DNA of 64,000 nucleotides from Prauserella halophila (GCF_024171895.1 NZ_JAMTCQ010000009.1:1117285-1181284); one strand, 5' to 3'. Counted from the stretch's first letter, positions 1 through 8,597 are shown. The notes: generated by a model from the sequence alone, not told the origin. Made by a program: numbers and translations.

Positions 1-2
1 AC

Positions 3-179
3 CCGGAGTACGCCGTCGGACTCCAGCCGCGCCATCCGTCTGCTGACGGTGCTGGACGAAACGGCGAGTGTCGAGGCGAGCGCGGCCAGCGGCGCACGCG
101 GCGCGACCTGCAGTGCGGCGACGAGGTCGAGGTCCTCGGGTTCCAACTCCCCGGTGCCGGCCGAAGCGTCAGTGCTCAT
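3..179 (-). CDS. Lrp/AsnC-type transcriptional regulator, N-terminal part
   Basis: The first 59 residues of a regulator running off the left edge. After an acidic N-terminus, the segment ELEPEDLDLVAALQ and the following SSSTVSRRMARLESDGV are the typical AsnC/Lrp helix-turn-helix: recognition helix rich in Ser/Thr, then RMARLE. The ATG is the complement of 177-179. It is divergent from the AbgT transporter gene and could control it. The effector-binding (RAM) domain lies outside the window, so the ligand cannot be guessed. Confidence 0.8.
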   Translation of the reverse strand, partial: MSTDASAGTGELEPEDLDLVAALQVAPRAPLAALASTLAVSSSTVSRRMARLESDGVLR

Positions 180-314
180 CGAATCCCCGATGCTGATCGA
201 TCCCCCCAGCGTTTCCCAATGCTCCGTGTGCTGTCCGTACCCCCAGCTTTCATCGAACGAAATTAGCACTCGAACCGGGTTCGGCGGTCGAAACGTGCGA
301 CACGCACTCGCAAC

Positions 315-344
315 TTGACCAAACCGTTCGTTAGCCTCTCTAAT
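315..344 (+). promoter_or_regulatory. Sigma70-type promoter of the AbgT gene
   Basis: TTGACC at 315-320 and TCTAAT at 339-344 are separated by 18 bp; each has five of six consensus bases. Initiation 6-7 nt downstream would fall on the GTG at 350, so the transcript is probably leaderless. This supports 350 as the start codon, although no Shine-Dalgarno is visible. Confidence 0.6.
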
Positions 345-349
345 CAGGC

Positions 350-1936
350 GTGTTCCTCACCCACGGCGAATGGGGCCTCGTGACTTCCACGGAAACGAAC
401 GCGGTGCCGCCCGCGACCTCGCGGCCGATGCGGTTGCTGTTGCGGCTGCTCGGTGTCATCGAACGTGCCGGCAACAAGCTGCCGCACCCGTTCTGGCTGT
501 TCGTGCTGATGGCGGGCGTCGTCATCGTGCTCAGCGCCGTATTGGACGCCGTCGGTGCCTTCGCGATCTCGCCCGCCGACGGCGAGCGGGTCGAGATCAC
601 GAGCCTGCTGTCCCAGGCCGGTCTGCACCTGATGCTCGGCGAAGCCGTCGACAACTTCGCGACGTTCCCTCCGCTGGCGCTGATCGTGGCGGTGATGCTC
701 GGCGTCGCGGTCGCCGAACGCAGCGGCCTGCTCACGGCGTTGCTGCGGCGCACCGTGACCCGGGTGCAGCCGAAGTACCTGACGTTCGCGCTGTCGCTGG
801 CCGGGATCTCCGCGAGCGTGGCCTCGGACGCCGCCTACGTCGTGCTCGTGCCGCTGGGCGCGCTCGTGTTCAAGGCGGCCGGGCGCAGTCCGATCCTCGG
901 TCTCGTCGTGGCGTACGCGTCGATCGCCGCGGGCTACGACGCCTCGGTGTTCATCACCGCGGGCGACGTGCTCTTCGCCGGGATCACGACGAGCGCCGCC
1001 GAGCTGGTCCAGCCCGGTTACGTCGTCAGCCCGCTGGCCAACTACTTCTTCACCGCGGCCTCGGCGATCGTGCTCGCGCTGGTGATCACCGCTGTGACCG
1101 AGTTCGTGCTCACGCGGCGGGCGCAGAGCATCGAGGTCGACGGGGACGGGGTCGACGAGGAGCTCGGCTCGATGAACCTGTCCGACGCGGAGCGCAAGGG
1201 TCTGCGCAACGCGGGCTGGACGCTACTGGGCATCGCCGCAGTGGTGGCGCTCGCGCTGATCCCGCCGGGTTCGCCGGCGCGCGGCGAGGACGGCGGGCTG
1301 CTCGACTCGGCCGTGGTCACCGGTATCGCCGTCGTGCTCGGGCTGACATTCCTGCTCACGGGATACGTCTACGGCCGCACCACCGGCAGCCTGACCAGAG
1401 CCCGCGAGATCCCCGTCGCCATGGCACAGGGCGTGCGCGACCTGGCGCCCGTGATCGTGCTGTTCTTCGCGGCGAGCCAGTTCATCGCCTACTTCAAGTG
1501 GACGAACATGGGCGAGGTCGTCGCGATCCGCGGTGCGGAGCTGCTCGAGGACGCGGAGGTGCCGACGCTCGTGATGTTCCTCGGCATGCTGGTCGCAGCG
1601 TGCGTCATGGGCGTGCTGCTGACCAGCGGGTCGGCGTTGTGGACGCTGATCGCCCCCGTGTTCGTGCCGATGTTCCTGCTGCTGAACGTTCCGGCGGAGA
1701 CGACACTCGCGCTGTACCGTATCGCCGACTCGGGCACCAACCTGATCAGCCCGATGAGCCCGTACTTCGCGATGGCGCTCGGCTTCCTGCAGCGGTACCG
1801 GAAGCAGGCCGGTATCGGGACGTTGATGTCATTGACGTTGCCGATCGCGCTGAGCGTGATGACGGCGTGGACGTTGTTGTTCCTGGCCTGGTGGGGAATC
1901 GGTATCCCGCTCGGGCCCGGCGCACCCGTGCGCTGA
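350..1936 (+). CDS. AbgT family transporter
   Basis: Polytopic inner-membrane protein of 528 residues, close to the usual size of the AbgT family (p-aminobenzoyl-glutamate/antimetabolite transporters). Seen: the N-terminal GNKLPHPFWLFVLMAG segment, a two-fold arrangement of hydrophobic segments, and the SDAAYVVLVPLGALVF and NLISPMSPYFAMALGF hairpin regions characteristic of AbgT. GTG at 350 fits a leaderless mRNA; a second in-frame GTG at 380 (VTSTET) is the alternative. A peptidase gene follows 17 nt later, so import of a peptide-like or p-aminobenzoyl-glutamate-like substrate coupled to its hydrolysis is the likely job. Some family members instead export sulfonamides. Confidence 0.9.
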   Translation: MFLTHGEWGLVTSTETNAVPPATSRPMRLLLRLLGVIERAGNKLPHPFWLFVLMAGVVIVLSAVLDAVGAFAISPADGERVEITSLLSQAGLHLMLGEAVDNFATFPPLALIVAVMLGVAVAERSGLLTALLRRTVTRVQPKYLTFALSLAGISASVASDAAYVVLVPLGALVFKAAGRSPILGLVVAYASIAAGYDASVFITAGDVLFAGITTSAAELVQPGYVVSPLANYFFTAASAIVLALVITAVTEFVLTRRAQSIEVDGDGVDEELGSMNLSDAERKGLRNAGWTLLGIAAVVALALIPPGSPARGEDGGLLDSAVVTGIAVVLGLTFLLTGYVYGRTTGSLTRAREIPVAMAQGVRDLAPVIVLFFAASQFIAYFKWTNMGEVVAIRGAELLEDAEVPTLVMFLGMLVAACVMGVLLTSGSALWTLIAPVFVPMFLLLNVPAETTLALYRIADSGTNLISPMSPYFAMALGFLQRYRKQAGIGTLMSLTLPIALSVMTAWTLLFLAWWGIGIPLGPGAPVR

Positions 1937-1953
1937 CGAGAAGGGGAGAGAAC

Positions 1954-3102
1954 ATGTCGGAGTTGACCATTCACGGCTGGGCCGAGCGTGCCTTCCCGGA
2001 GATGACCGCCGATCTGCGCACGCTCGTCGAGCTGGAAACCCCCAGCGACGACAAGGCGCTGCTGAGCGCGGGGATCGCGGCGATCGAGCGCTGGCTCACC
2101 GAACGGCTCGGTGAACCGGGCGAGCGGCGGATGCACGACGGCGGGAAGTACGGGGACGCGCTGGAGGTCTCCTATCCCGGCACCGCACCGGGAACGGTGC
2201 TGGTGTTGTGCCATTACGACACCGTCTGGCCCGAGGGAACGCTGGCGGAGTGGCCGCTGACCGTCGACGGCGACCGCGCGAGCGGGCCCGGCGCGTTCGA
2301 CATGAAGCTCGGTCTCGTGCAAGCGGTGTGGGCGTTGCAGTGCCTCAGCGAGCTCGGCATGCCGCGTCCGACGGTGCGGCTGCTGCTCAACGGGGACGAG
2401 GAGATCGGCAGCCCGGTCGCGCGGCCGATCATCGAACGCCTCAGCGAGGACGTCCTCGCGACGCTGGTGTGCGAGGGGGCGGCGGACGGCAACCTGAAGA
2501 CCGTGCGCAAAGGTGTCGGGCTGTTCGACGTCACGGTCGCCGGTGTCGAGTCGCACGCGGGACTCGATCCCGACGCGGGTGTCAGTGCGATCCACGAGCT
2601 CGCGCGGCTGGTCGGTCAGATCGCGACGTTCGGGGACCGGGAGCGGGGCACCACCGTCAACGTCGGTCTCATCGAGGGCGGCACGGGGTGCAACGTCGTC
2701 GCCGGGTCCGCGACGTGCGGCATCGACGTTCGGGTGTCGGAACCGGACGAGATGGCCAGGATCGATGCGGCGTTCGCGGCGTTGCGGACGTCGGACTCCC
2801 GGGCGAGCGTGACGGTTACGGGCGAATGGAACCGGCCGCCGATGGTGCCCAATCCCGGTTCCGAGGACCTGTTCGGCATCGCCGAGGGGGTCGCGGTCGA
2901 GGCAGGCTGGGAGCTCGGCCAGGTCGGTGTCGGGGGAGCCAGCGACGGCAACTTCGTGTCGGCGCTGGGCAGGCCGGTGCTGGACGGGCTCGGGGCGGTC
3001 GGCGGCGGTGCCCATGCGCGGCACGAGCACGTACTGCTCGACCACGTCCCGGGCCGCACGGCGCTGATCGCGGGCCTGCTCATGGCGCTGGCGGGGACGT
3101 GA
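1954..3102 (+). CDS. M20 family metallopeptidase (carboxypeptidase G2-like)
   Basis: 382-residue zinc peptidase, probably cytoplasmic. Metal-site motifs are intact: HYDTVW (His87, Asp89), GAFDMK (Asp116), GDEEIG (catalytic Glu149 and ligand Glu150), and a C-terminal GGAHARHE carrying the last His ligand. The M20 lid/dimerisation domain lies between about residues 190 and 300. Glutamate carboxypeptidases of this group release C-terminal glutamate from p-aminobenzoyl-glutamate or folates, which agrees with co-transcription behind an AbgT transporter. The AAGGGGAGAG ribosome site 4 nt before the ATG makes the start secure. Confidence 0.9.
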   Translation: MSELTIHGWAERAFPEMTADLRTLVELETPSDDKALLSAGIAAIERWLTERLGEPGERRMHDGGKYGDALEVSYPGTAPGTVLVLCHYDTVWPEGTLAEWPLTVDGDRASGPGAFDMKLGLVQAVWALQCLSELGMPRPTVRLLLNGDEEIGSPVARPIIERLSEDVLATLVCEGAADGNLKTVRKGVGLFDVTVAGVESHAGLDPDAGVSAIHELARLVGQIATFGDRERGTTVNVGLIEGGTGCNVVAGSATCGIDVRVSEPDEMARIDAAFAALRTSDSRASVTVTGEWNRPPMVPNPGSEDLFGIAEGVAVEAGWELGQVGVGGASDGNFVSALGRPVLDGLGAVGGGAHARHEHVLLDHVPGRTALIAGLLMALAGT

Positions 3103-3226
3103 CCGGGCAGCCGCCGCGCGAGCCGCGCTGTGGCCGGGGCAGTCGCCGAGCTGTCGGTGACCATCCCGGCCGTGGTGATCTCGATGGCAGCGCCGGTGTC
3201 CTTCAAGGAGCCGGGGTTGGTCGTGG

Positions 3227-3667
3227 TCACCAGACTTCTTCGTTGATCAGGCTGGAGGTGTCGATGCCGTACGCTGCGTTGTAGTCCCCGTTCCACACGT
3301 GTAGGTCGCCGAAGACCGGCTGGCACATCGCGGATACCGCCGCGTCCTGGAGGGCTTGGTGGGGCAGCGCGACGATGTAGGGTTGCAAGAAGCGGATCAC
3401 CTGTCCGGTCTCTTCCGGCTCATGCCGCAGAATGTGCCGCAGCACCCTGCGCCGGGCAAGGTGGTACGGACCGTCGGCACCGGCCGAGGTCGCAGCACTG
3501 CGCTTGGCGCGCCGTCGCACGGCTTTCCCGGTAATGCGGTAGGCACGCGCCAGCCGATCCTCCGGCGCGCTGCCGTCGGCAGCACTCCCGTCCAGCAGCA
3601 GGAAGACAAACCGGACCAGTTGCTCGTAACGGTCGCTGTCAAGGTGGTCCGCCGCTCTCGTGAGCAT
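3227..3667 (-). CDS. Hypothetical protein, 146 residues
   Basis: No family recognised. The predicted protein is soluble and mainly helical. It has an N-terminal MLTRAADHLDSDRYEQLVRF helix, a basic middle (RRRAKR) and a well-defined C-terminus ending NGDYNAAYGIDTSSLINEEVW. The open frame extends upstream, but ATG 3667 is the first start after which composition looks protein-like. It is convergent with the peptidase gene and divergent from the DUF418 gene. The 124-nt gap after the peptidase gene shows no recognisable gene. Confidence 0.5.
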   Translation of the reverse strand: MLTRAADHLDSDRYEQLVRFVFLLLDGSAADGSAPEDRLARAYRITGKAVRRRAKRSAATSAGADGPYHLARRRVLRHILRHEPEETGQVIRFLQPYIVALPHQALQDAAVSAMCQPVFGDLHVWNGDYNAAYGIDTSSLINEEVW

Positions 3668-3891
3668 CGCCCGGAGTGTAGCGGCACGCCGAGCCGGCCC
3701 GGGCACTCGGTTTTCAGCCGGGATCCCGCCTCTCTCCGGAAAATCCACGGCGTTGTTCGACGCACGCACCGTCGCAGGTAATCGGGCACGACTGCGACAT
3801 GATCGGGACACGATACGTGCCGCATCCGGACATTCGATCGTGAGCATGGAGACGTACTCGACACCGACACAGGGACTGGAGTTCGTCTCAC

Positions 3892-5166
3892 ATGAGCCAA
3901 CCGCGAACCACCCCACGATGGCGCGCCCACATTCCACACGGGCGGCTACTCGGCATCGACGTTCTCCGCGCGCTGGCGATACTCGGCATGGTGTGGACCC
4001 ACTTCGCACTGTCCGGATGGGTGAGTCCGGGGCAGGGACCCGAGACACCCGAGGTGCTGGACTGGGTGAACGGACTCGTCCATGTCCGCTCCCGGGAGAT
4101 TTTCTTCCTGCTCGCGGGCGTCACCGTCGCACTCGCCACGGGCGGAGCCGCCCCGCACCGTGGGCGGACACTGGCCGGAAGTTCGCTACGCATGCTGGTG
4201 CGCGCGGTGGTGTTGCTGATCCTCGCGCTGGTGCTGGGCGAACTGGGATCGTGGGACATTCAAATCCTGCACTACTACGCGCTGTGGCTCGTGCTGCTAC
4301 TGCCGTTGACGCTGCTGCGGGCGCGGACACTGTTCATCACCGCGGGGGTGCTGGCGCTCGTCGCGCCGGTCGGCAAGCTCCTGCAGAACAACCTGAACCT
4401 GTTCGAACCGGACATGTCGGTGATGATGCGGCTACAGGAACACCAAGGTTTCAGCTTGCTCCTGCACCCGGGAGACTGGCTGCCGACGCTGCAACACGTC
4501 CTCGTCGGCACCACCCCGACGGCGCAGGACACGATCGCCGTGCTCCCGTTCCTCGTGCTGGGACTCGCACTGGGCAGGCTCGACCTTCGCGAGCACGCAG
4601 TGCGCACACGACTACTACGTACAGGCGGCGCCACCGCGCTCGGCGCCGTCGTCGTCTCACTCGCGGCGATGTACCCGTTCGGCACAGCAGGCATTGTCAA
4701 TGCCGCCGGTGAACCGGACGCCGCCGGCAACGCCCCCGCGCCGTGGCAGGAACTGGTCACACTCGGATCGCCCGGCCCCGCGCACACCATGTTCAGCATC
4801 GTCGAATACGTCGGAACGATGGGCCTGATCGCAGCGCTGCTCGGCGGACTCCTCATCGCCGTGGACCGGCAGGCGTGGCGCCGCCTCCTCTGGCCACTCG
4901 CCGCGTTCGGAAGTATGGCGCTGACCTGGTACTTCGCGCATTTCCTCATCCTGGACTCCAGCATGTTCACCACCACACAGGGCATGCCAGCCAACCGCAC
5001 GCTACTGGCGTTCGTCGTGTTCGCCGCCGTCGCGCTCGCCGGTTCCGTGCTGTGGCGGTTGTGGGCGGCACGGGGGCCGCTGGAGTTCCTGCAGCACCGG
5101 GCCATCGGGCTCGTACCGCAACGACAGCCCGCGAAGCAGACGGAGCCCGAACCCACCGTCCGGTAA
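3892..5166 (+). CDS. DUF418/HGSNAT-like multi-pass membrane protein
   Basis: 424 residues with about ten hydrophobic segments. The start RLLGIDVLRALAILGMVWTHF is the conserved opening of the DUF418 (YeiB-like) and heparan-glucosaminide N-acetyltransferase-like families. The C-terminal FGSMALTWYFAHFLI and GPLEFLQ resemble DUF418. Members are thought to be acyltransferases or transporters of surface metabolites; the substrate here is unknown. ATG 3892 has a modest GGACTGGAG 10-12 nt upstream. Monocistronic, followed by a hairpin shared with the convergent XRE gene. Confidence 0.75.
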   Translation: MSQPRTTPRWRAHIPHGRLLGIDVLRALAILGMVWTHFALSGWVSPGQGPETPEVLDWVNGLVHVRSREIFFLLAGVTVALATGGAAPHRGRTLAGSSLRMLVRAVVLLILALVLGELGSWDIQILHYYALWLVLLLPLTLLRARTLFITAGVLALVAPVGKLLQNNLNLFEPDMSVMMRLQEHQGFSLLLHPGDWLPTLQHVLVGTTPTAQDTIAVLPFLVLGLALGRLDLREHAVRTRLLRTGGATALGAVVVSLAAMYPFGTAGIVNAAGEPDAAGNAPAPWQELVTLGSPGPAHTMFSIVEYVGTMGLIAALLGGLLIAVDRQAWRRLLWPLAAFGSMALTWYFAHFLILDSSMFTTTQGMPANRTLLAFVVFAAVALAGSVLWRLWAARGPLEFLQHRAIGLVPQRQPAKQTEPEPTVR

Positions 5167-5211
5167 CGCACCCTGTCACCCCGCGACCCCTCGGGAGAGC
5201 TGTCAGCCAGC

Positions 5212-5253
5212 GGTGTGCCGGGTCGACCGCCAGAATCGGTGCCCCGGCACACC
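5212..5253. terminator. Bidirectional hairpin between convergent genes
   Basis: GGTGTGCCGGG at 5212-5222 pairs with CCCGGCACACC at 5243-5253 (11 bp, 20-nt loop). It sits between the stops of the DUF418 gene and the XRE gene. There is no T-run, as usual in high-GC genomes. Confidence 0.55.
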
Positions 5254-5275
5254 CTGTTCACCCCTCGGTTTTCAC

Positions 5276-5512
5276 TCATGCCGTCACGGGGGCCGCGATC
5301 TCACCAACCGTGTCGAACAGCGCGTGCAGTTGCTCGGGGGTCTGCAGCAGGAGGCGTGCGAGTTTCGGGCGGAGGTAGGGCAGTGGTGTGTAGTCGCCTG
5401 CTTCCCAGCGGATGACCGTGGATCGGTCGATGTGCAGCGCAGCGGCCAGGCTTTCCTGGGTGTGGCCCGCAGACTTGCGTGCGGCCGCCAGGTTCGTTCG
5501 TCGACCGGACAT
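5276..5512 (-). CDS. Small XRE-family DNA-binding protein
   Basis: 78 residues, almost entirely one lambda-repressor-like helix-turn-helix: LAAARKSAGHTQESLAAALHIDRSTVIRWEAGDYTP. A short helical tail ending near HALFDTVGEI may dimerise. It diverges from a pair of small genes (5764-6326) across a 251-bp gap. XRE plus small cysteine-containing partners recurs in actinomycetes, but no toxin-antitoxin role can be shown here. Confidence 0.8.
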   Translation of the reverse strand: MSGRRTNLAAARKSAGHTQESLAAALHIDRSTVIRWEAGDYTPLPYLRPKLARLLLQTPEQLHALFDTVGEIAAPVTA

Positions 5513-5763
5513 CGTGGGGCCTCCCCTCAGCTTCCGGGAGCCATATCGGCAAGAGTGTGTTTCCGCAGGTCAGTTCGCTGAGTGCAACATTTGGGCTGCG
5601 AAGGTCCGTCGTTTCTGCTCTGGGACCCCGCCCGCTGTGGCGTTTGGGTTGGTCGCAGGCGCCCGGTGCCGGGATGTTCCTGCCGGAGACGGACCTGTTC
5701 CCCGACGCCGATGTCCGCGCGGTTTTCCCCGGCGCCGGGTGCTTCCACAACGGAGGAGGGGCG

Positions 5764-6087
5764 ATGGCACCGGTAAGAGCCACGATGACCGGCACAGCAG
5801 CGACACACGACGAGGACACGGCGGCGACCTGGATGACCTGTGCGCCCGATTTGGTCGAGCACGTCGTCACCGACGAGTCGTTCGCGGCCGGGCGTAGCGA
5901 GGGCGTCTTCGACAGCGTGTGCGGGGCACGCGTCGTTGCGGCGTCGATGCTCAGCGCCCCACGCACGAGATGCTCTATCTGCAGACATCGCGTAACCGCA
6001 CCGCACTACTACTCGGACGACGAAGGCATGACACCGCGGCAGAAGCCCGGCCGGGTCCGGCGACTTCTCGGGAGGTGGTTCCGATGA
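5764..6087 (+). CDS. Hypothetical small protein with CxxC motif
   Basis: 107 residues, family not recognised. A GGAGGAGGGG ribosome site directly precedes the ATG. The sequence contains TRCSICRH followed by HYYSDDEG, a possible CxxC/His metal or thiol site near residues 70-85, and a basic C-terminus GRVRRLLGRWFR. Its stop overlaps the next start (ATGA), so the two small proteins are translationally coupled. The divergent XRE gene suggests a regulated unit. Confidence 0.6.
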   Translation: MAPVRATMTGTAATHDEDTAATWMTCAPDLVEHVVTDESFAAGRSEGVFDSVCGARVVAASMLSAPRTRCSICRHRVTAPHYYSDDEGMTPRQKPGRVRRLLGRWFR

Positions 6088-6326
6088 CTCCGTCGGAGCC
6101 ACTGTTGCGGTTCGTCCGTCCGCTTCCCGGGACGGTGGGTGAGACGCAGCGGGTCTGTCACGTCGTCCCGGCCGACCGGGACGCAGCGGCGCCACCGGAC
6201 GTGCTCGTCGCTTACTGCCGCGTGCAGCTGTCACGCGAGCGCGTCGAGTTCCTGTCTCAGGTTCAGGGACAGCCGTGCTTCCTGTGCCTCGTTCGCGTAC
6301 TCGCCCCGGAGACGGTTGACCGGTAG
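6084..6326 (+). CDS. Hypothetical small protein coupled to upstream gene
   Basis: 80 residues starting at the ATG overlapping the preceding stop. No family recognised. It contains a QPCFLCLVRVLAP segment with a Cys-x2-Cys pair and is otherwise soluble. Co-translation with the 107-residue protein implies a joint function. A start at 6084 is preferred over upstream in-frame codons because of the coupling. Confidence 0.55.
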   Translation: MTPSEPLLRFVRPLPGTVGETQRVCHVVPADRDAAAPPDVLVAYCRVQLSRERVEFLSQVQGQPCFLCLVRVLAPETVDR

Positions 6327-6503
6327 CGGCGGGCGGCTGCCCCGTAGCGCTGATCCGCGTGCGCCCCGGAACTGCTGGTCGAATCGATCAGCGGGGTATC
6401 GTGGAGCAGCGCAGGATTGTTCGCCTTGCTGCACGGTCGAAGGAGGCCCGCCCGGATCGGCGGACAGCGCGTGAAGCTGCCGTCCATCGCAATGGGGAGT
6501 CAC

Positions 6504-6851
6504 GTGACCGAGAGCTGGCACACCGGCAACGCGGCCGACGACGGCGCCGGCACGCGAGGCCGGCTCGTGGGCCACTTCCTCGACCCTTCGCACGGCGTTC
6601 GCTCCACCGGAGACGTCGAGATCAAATGGGCGAACCATCCGGAGGGCGACGAGCGTCCCGAGTGGACGGACGGCGACCAGCGGACCACCCTCGTCCTGCT
6701 CATCAGCGGCCATTTCCGTGTCGAGTCGAGCGAGGGTGCGGCCACGTTCACGCAGGCCGGTGATTATGCGATGTGGGGGCCGGGTGTGGACCACACGTGG
6801 CATGCGCTGGCCGATTCGGTGGTGCTCACCGTCCGGTGGCCGTCCGCCTGA
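6504..6851 (+). CDS. Cupin-fold protein
   Basis: 115 residues. The middle TLVLLISGHFRVES, then GDYAMWGPGVDHTWHALADSVVLTVRWP matches the two cupin motifs: a G-x-F strand, then the PGxxH-x2-HA barrel strand with two histidines as possible metal ligands. GTG 6504 is chosen because GGGGAG lies 5 nt upstream; ATG 6492 lacks a ribosome site. Homologues are sometimes mislabelled signal peptidase; there is no Ser/Lys dyad or membrane anchor here. Substrate unknown. Confidence 0.7.
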   Translation: MTESWHTGNAADDGAGTRGRLVGHFLDPSHGVRSTGDVEIKWANHPEGDERPEWTDGDQRTTLVLLISGHFRVESSEGAATFTQAGDYAMWGPGVDHTWHALADSVVLTVRWPSA

Positions 6852-6877
6852 GGCGAGCGTGAGCGTGGCTTCATCCC

Positions 6878-7090
6878 TCATCGAGGAGCCATGCTCAGCG
6901 CGCCGTCGAGCCGGATGGTTTCGCCGTTGAGATACCCGTTTTCCGGAATGCTGCAGGCCGAGTGGCCGAATTCTTCGGTGTCGCCGAGGTGGGACGGGTT
7001 GGGCACGGACCCCTCGAGCGACGCGCACCTCGCCGTCCAGCCGGGGCGTGTCCATGATCCTCGGTGCGAAACCTGCAGGCATACAGGCGG
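6878..7090 (-). pseudogene. Remnant of SDR-family (3-hydroxyacyl-CoA-type) dehydrogenase, C-terminal end
   Basis: Reading leftward, one frame gives GFAPRIMDTPRLDGEVR. The neighbouring frame then gives SVPNPSHLGDTEEFGH and ENGYLNGETIRLDGALSMAP before TGA at 6878-6880. Together these match the end of short-chain 3-hydroxyacyl-CoA dehydrogenases (PG-F/I-DTP, then P-xRLG-x-EEF, then NGE-x-IRLDGA-RM-P). A frameshift near 7020 and loss of the Rossmann/catalytic part show it is dead. It lies tail to tail with two other catabolic remnants. Confidence 0.75.
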
Positions 7091-7114
7091 GGACGGCAGT
7101 ACGTGGCCGATCCG

Positions 7115-7340
7115 CCGCGCTTCGCACCGCCGACGAGTACGAGGTCGCCCGATTGGCGCTCGTTTCGGCGACCGACGCCGAAATCGCTTCCCGATTCGGC
7201 GAAGGCGCCGTCACGGCCTGGCCTCTCCACTCTCCGCTGCTCAAAGCCATGGGCATGAAGCGCAAGCCGCGGCTGGGGTCATGGTTCCGGTCCGCGTTCA
7301 CGGTGCTCCGCGGGATGCGCCGAATGCGGGGAAGGACCAT
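7115..7340 (+). pseudogene. Remnant of indolepyruvate ferredoxin oxidoreductase, C-terminal piece
   Basis: The frame reads ADEYEVARLALVSATD, then FGEGAVTAWPLHSPLLKAMG, MKRKPRLGSWFRSAF and LRGMRRMRGRTID. This resembles the C-terminal region of large indolepyruvate:ferredoxin oxidoreductases (DEYEVARL, then HL-PP-L, KRK-x-LG-W, LRGTPLD). No start and no remaining domains: about 75 residues of a protein of over 1,100. The enzyme degrades aromatic amino-acid 2-oxo acids to acyl-CoAs. Confidence 0.6.
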
Positions 7341-7466
7341 CGATTGCCGGCGGTGCCGGTCAGCCTCCACGTCGGTCTTGCCCATGACCACGAACACCGC
7401 CGCATTGGGGGATCGCGCTGGTCCGGTTGCGCCATAGCCAATGGATAGAGGCACAACTGGCTCGGG

Positions 7467-7694
7467 GTGCAACGCGGGATCACCATCATCGACGCCAGTG
7501 CGGGTGGTCTGGGCGGCTGCCCCTACGCCGGCAGTGCGACAGGCAACCTCGCCACCGAAGACCTTGTGTGGCACCTGCACGGACTCGGCATCGACACCGG
7601 TATCGACCTGCAGAAGCTGGTGGATACCAGTGCGTGGCTCGCCGGATACATGGGCCGGACGTGCCTGGCGCGCACTGTCGCCGCACTGACCTGA
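7467..7694 (+). pseudogene. Remnant of hydroxymethylglutaryl-CoA lyase, C-terminal 75 residues
   Basis: GITIIDASAGGLGGCPYA, GNLATEDLVWHLHGLGIDTG and SAWLAGYMGR are the hallmark C-terminal HMG-CoA lyase motifs, including the flexible GGCPYA loop with the catalytic Cys. The N-terminal three quarters of the TIM barrel are missing. A GTG opens the frame but the product could not fold. The intact scoAB genes 1 kb downstream act on acetoacetate, the product of this enzyme. Confidence 0.8.
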
Positions 7695-7773
7695 CTCTTG
7701 TGCGAGTCACAGGGTCCTGGGTCGGCCTGCCTCTGATGTCCGTTTGCTGTGGACGGTCCGGAGGGTGGTGGTC

Positions 7774-8565
7774 TCACCCTCGTTTTCCGGGCTTCGCGTT
7801 CGGGGTGCTGAGGTGTTGGCTGAGGATGTGGGCTTCGTGGAGGAGTAGTGCGCCGAGTTCGGGTTGCCGGGCGGGTGTGAAGCGGGATTCGATGCCGGTG
7901 AGTGTGAGGGCCCAGGAGGGGCGTCCGGCGGGGTCGAACACGGCGGCGGCCATGCCCCAGCTGCCTTCGACGACGAGGCCGGGGTTGACCGCGTATCCCT
8001 CGTGGCGGGTGCGTTCGATGCGGGCACGGATGTCGTCGGGGGAGTGGGCCTGCCCCCAACGGTGGGTCAGATCGGTGCGGTCGAGGTAAGAGTCGATCTC
8101 GGAGTCGTCGAGGAAAGCGAGGGTGACGAGTCCTGCTGAGACGACGCCGAGGGGGAATCGGGCGCCTTGGTAGAGCACGAACGAGCGGATGGGGAAGTCG
8201 CCGTCTTCGCGGATCAGGCACACGGTTTCCTCGCCGCGTAGTGCGGAGAAGAAGGCGCTTTCGCCGGTTGCTTCGGCCAGTCGGTGCACGCCGGCGCGGG
8301 CGTGGTGGGTGACGTCGTAGCGGTTCCCGGCGGTCTGGCCCAGTAGGTAGAGCTCCGGGCCGAGAAACCAGCGGCCGGTCCGCTGGTCACGGTCGACGAA
8401 GCCTTCTTCGGCCAGCGCGTTGAGCAAGCGGTGCACCGTGGGTCGTGGGAGGTCGGTGTCACGAGCCAGGTCGGCGGTGAGGGCGCCGCTGTCGTTTCTG
8501 GCGGACAACGCGCGCAGCACGCCTCCGACTCTGCCGACCAAGTGTGCGTTCGACGCTTCGCGCAT
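7774..8565 (-). CDS. IclR-family transcriptional regulator
   Basis: 263 residues: winged HTH (LVGRVGGVLRALS through RPTVHRLLNALAEEGFV, about residues 8-65), then the IclR effector-binding GAF-like domain (GESAFFSALRGEETVCLI through YAVNPGLVVEGSWGMAAAVFD). The ATG at 8565 is preferred. A longer in-frame version would run through the palindrome at 8579-8597, which looks like its own operator. Divergent from scoAB by 155 bp, hence its probable controller; IclR proteins often sense aromatic or short-chain acids. Confidence 0.85.
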   Translation of the reverse strand: MREASNAHLVGRVGGVLRALSARNDSGALTADLARDTDLPRPTVHRLLNALAEEGFVDRDQRTGRWFLGPELYLLGQTAGNRYDVTHHARAGVHRLAEATGESAFFSALRGEETVCLIREDGDFPIRSFVLYQGARFPLGVVSAGLVTLAFLDDSEIDSYLDRTDLTHRWGQAHSPDDIRARIERTRHEGYAVNPGLVVEGSWGMAAAVFDPAGRPSWALTLTGIESRFTPARQPELGALLLHEAHILSQHLSTPNAKPGKRG

Positions 8566-8578
8566 GGCTCGATCGTAG

Positions 8579-8597
8579 GCGTTCACTGAGTGAACGC
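8579..8597. promoter_or_regulatory. 19-bp perfect palindrome, probable IclR operator
   Basis: GCGTTCACTGAGTGAACGC is a perfect inverted repeat centred on 8588, 14 nt upstream of the IclR start. Position and symmetry suit a dimeric winged-HTH repressor regulating itself and the divergent scoAB operon. Confidence 0.7.

Noticed and set aside
370-3102. 910-codon frame running through AbgT and the M20 peptidase
   Set aside because: Only the part from 1954 is real (peptidase frame); the first half is an off-frame reading of the transporter gene.
6417-6503. Longer cupin gene starting before 6504
   Set aside because: Upstream codons give a basic non-cupin peptide and no ribosome site; GGGGAG sits just before GTG 6504.
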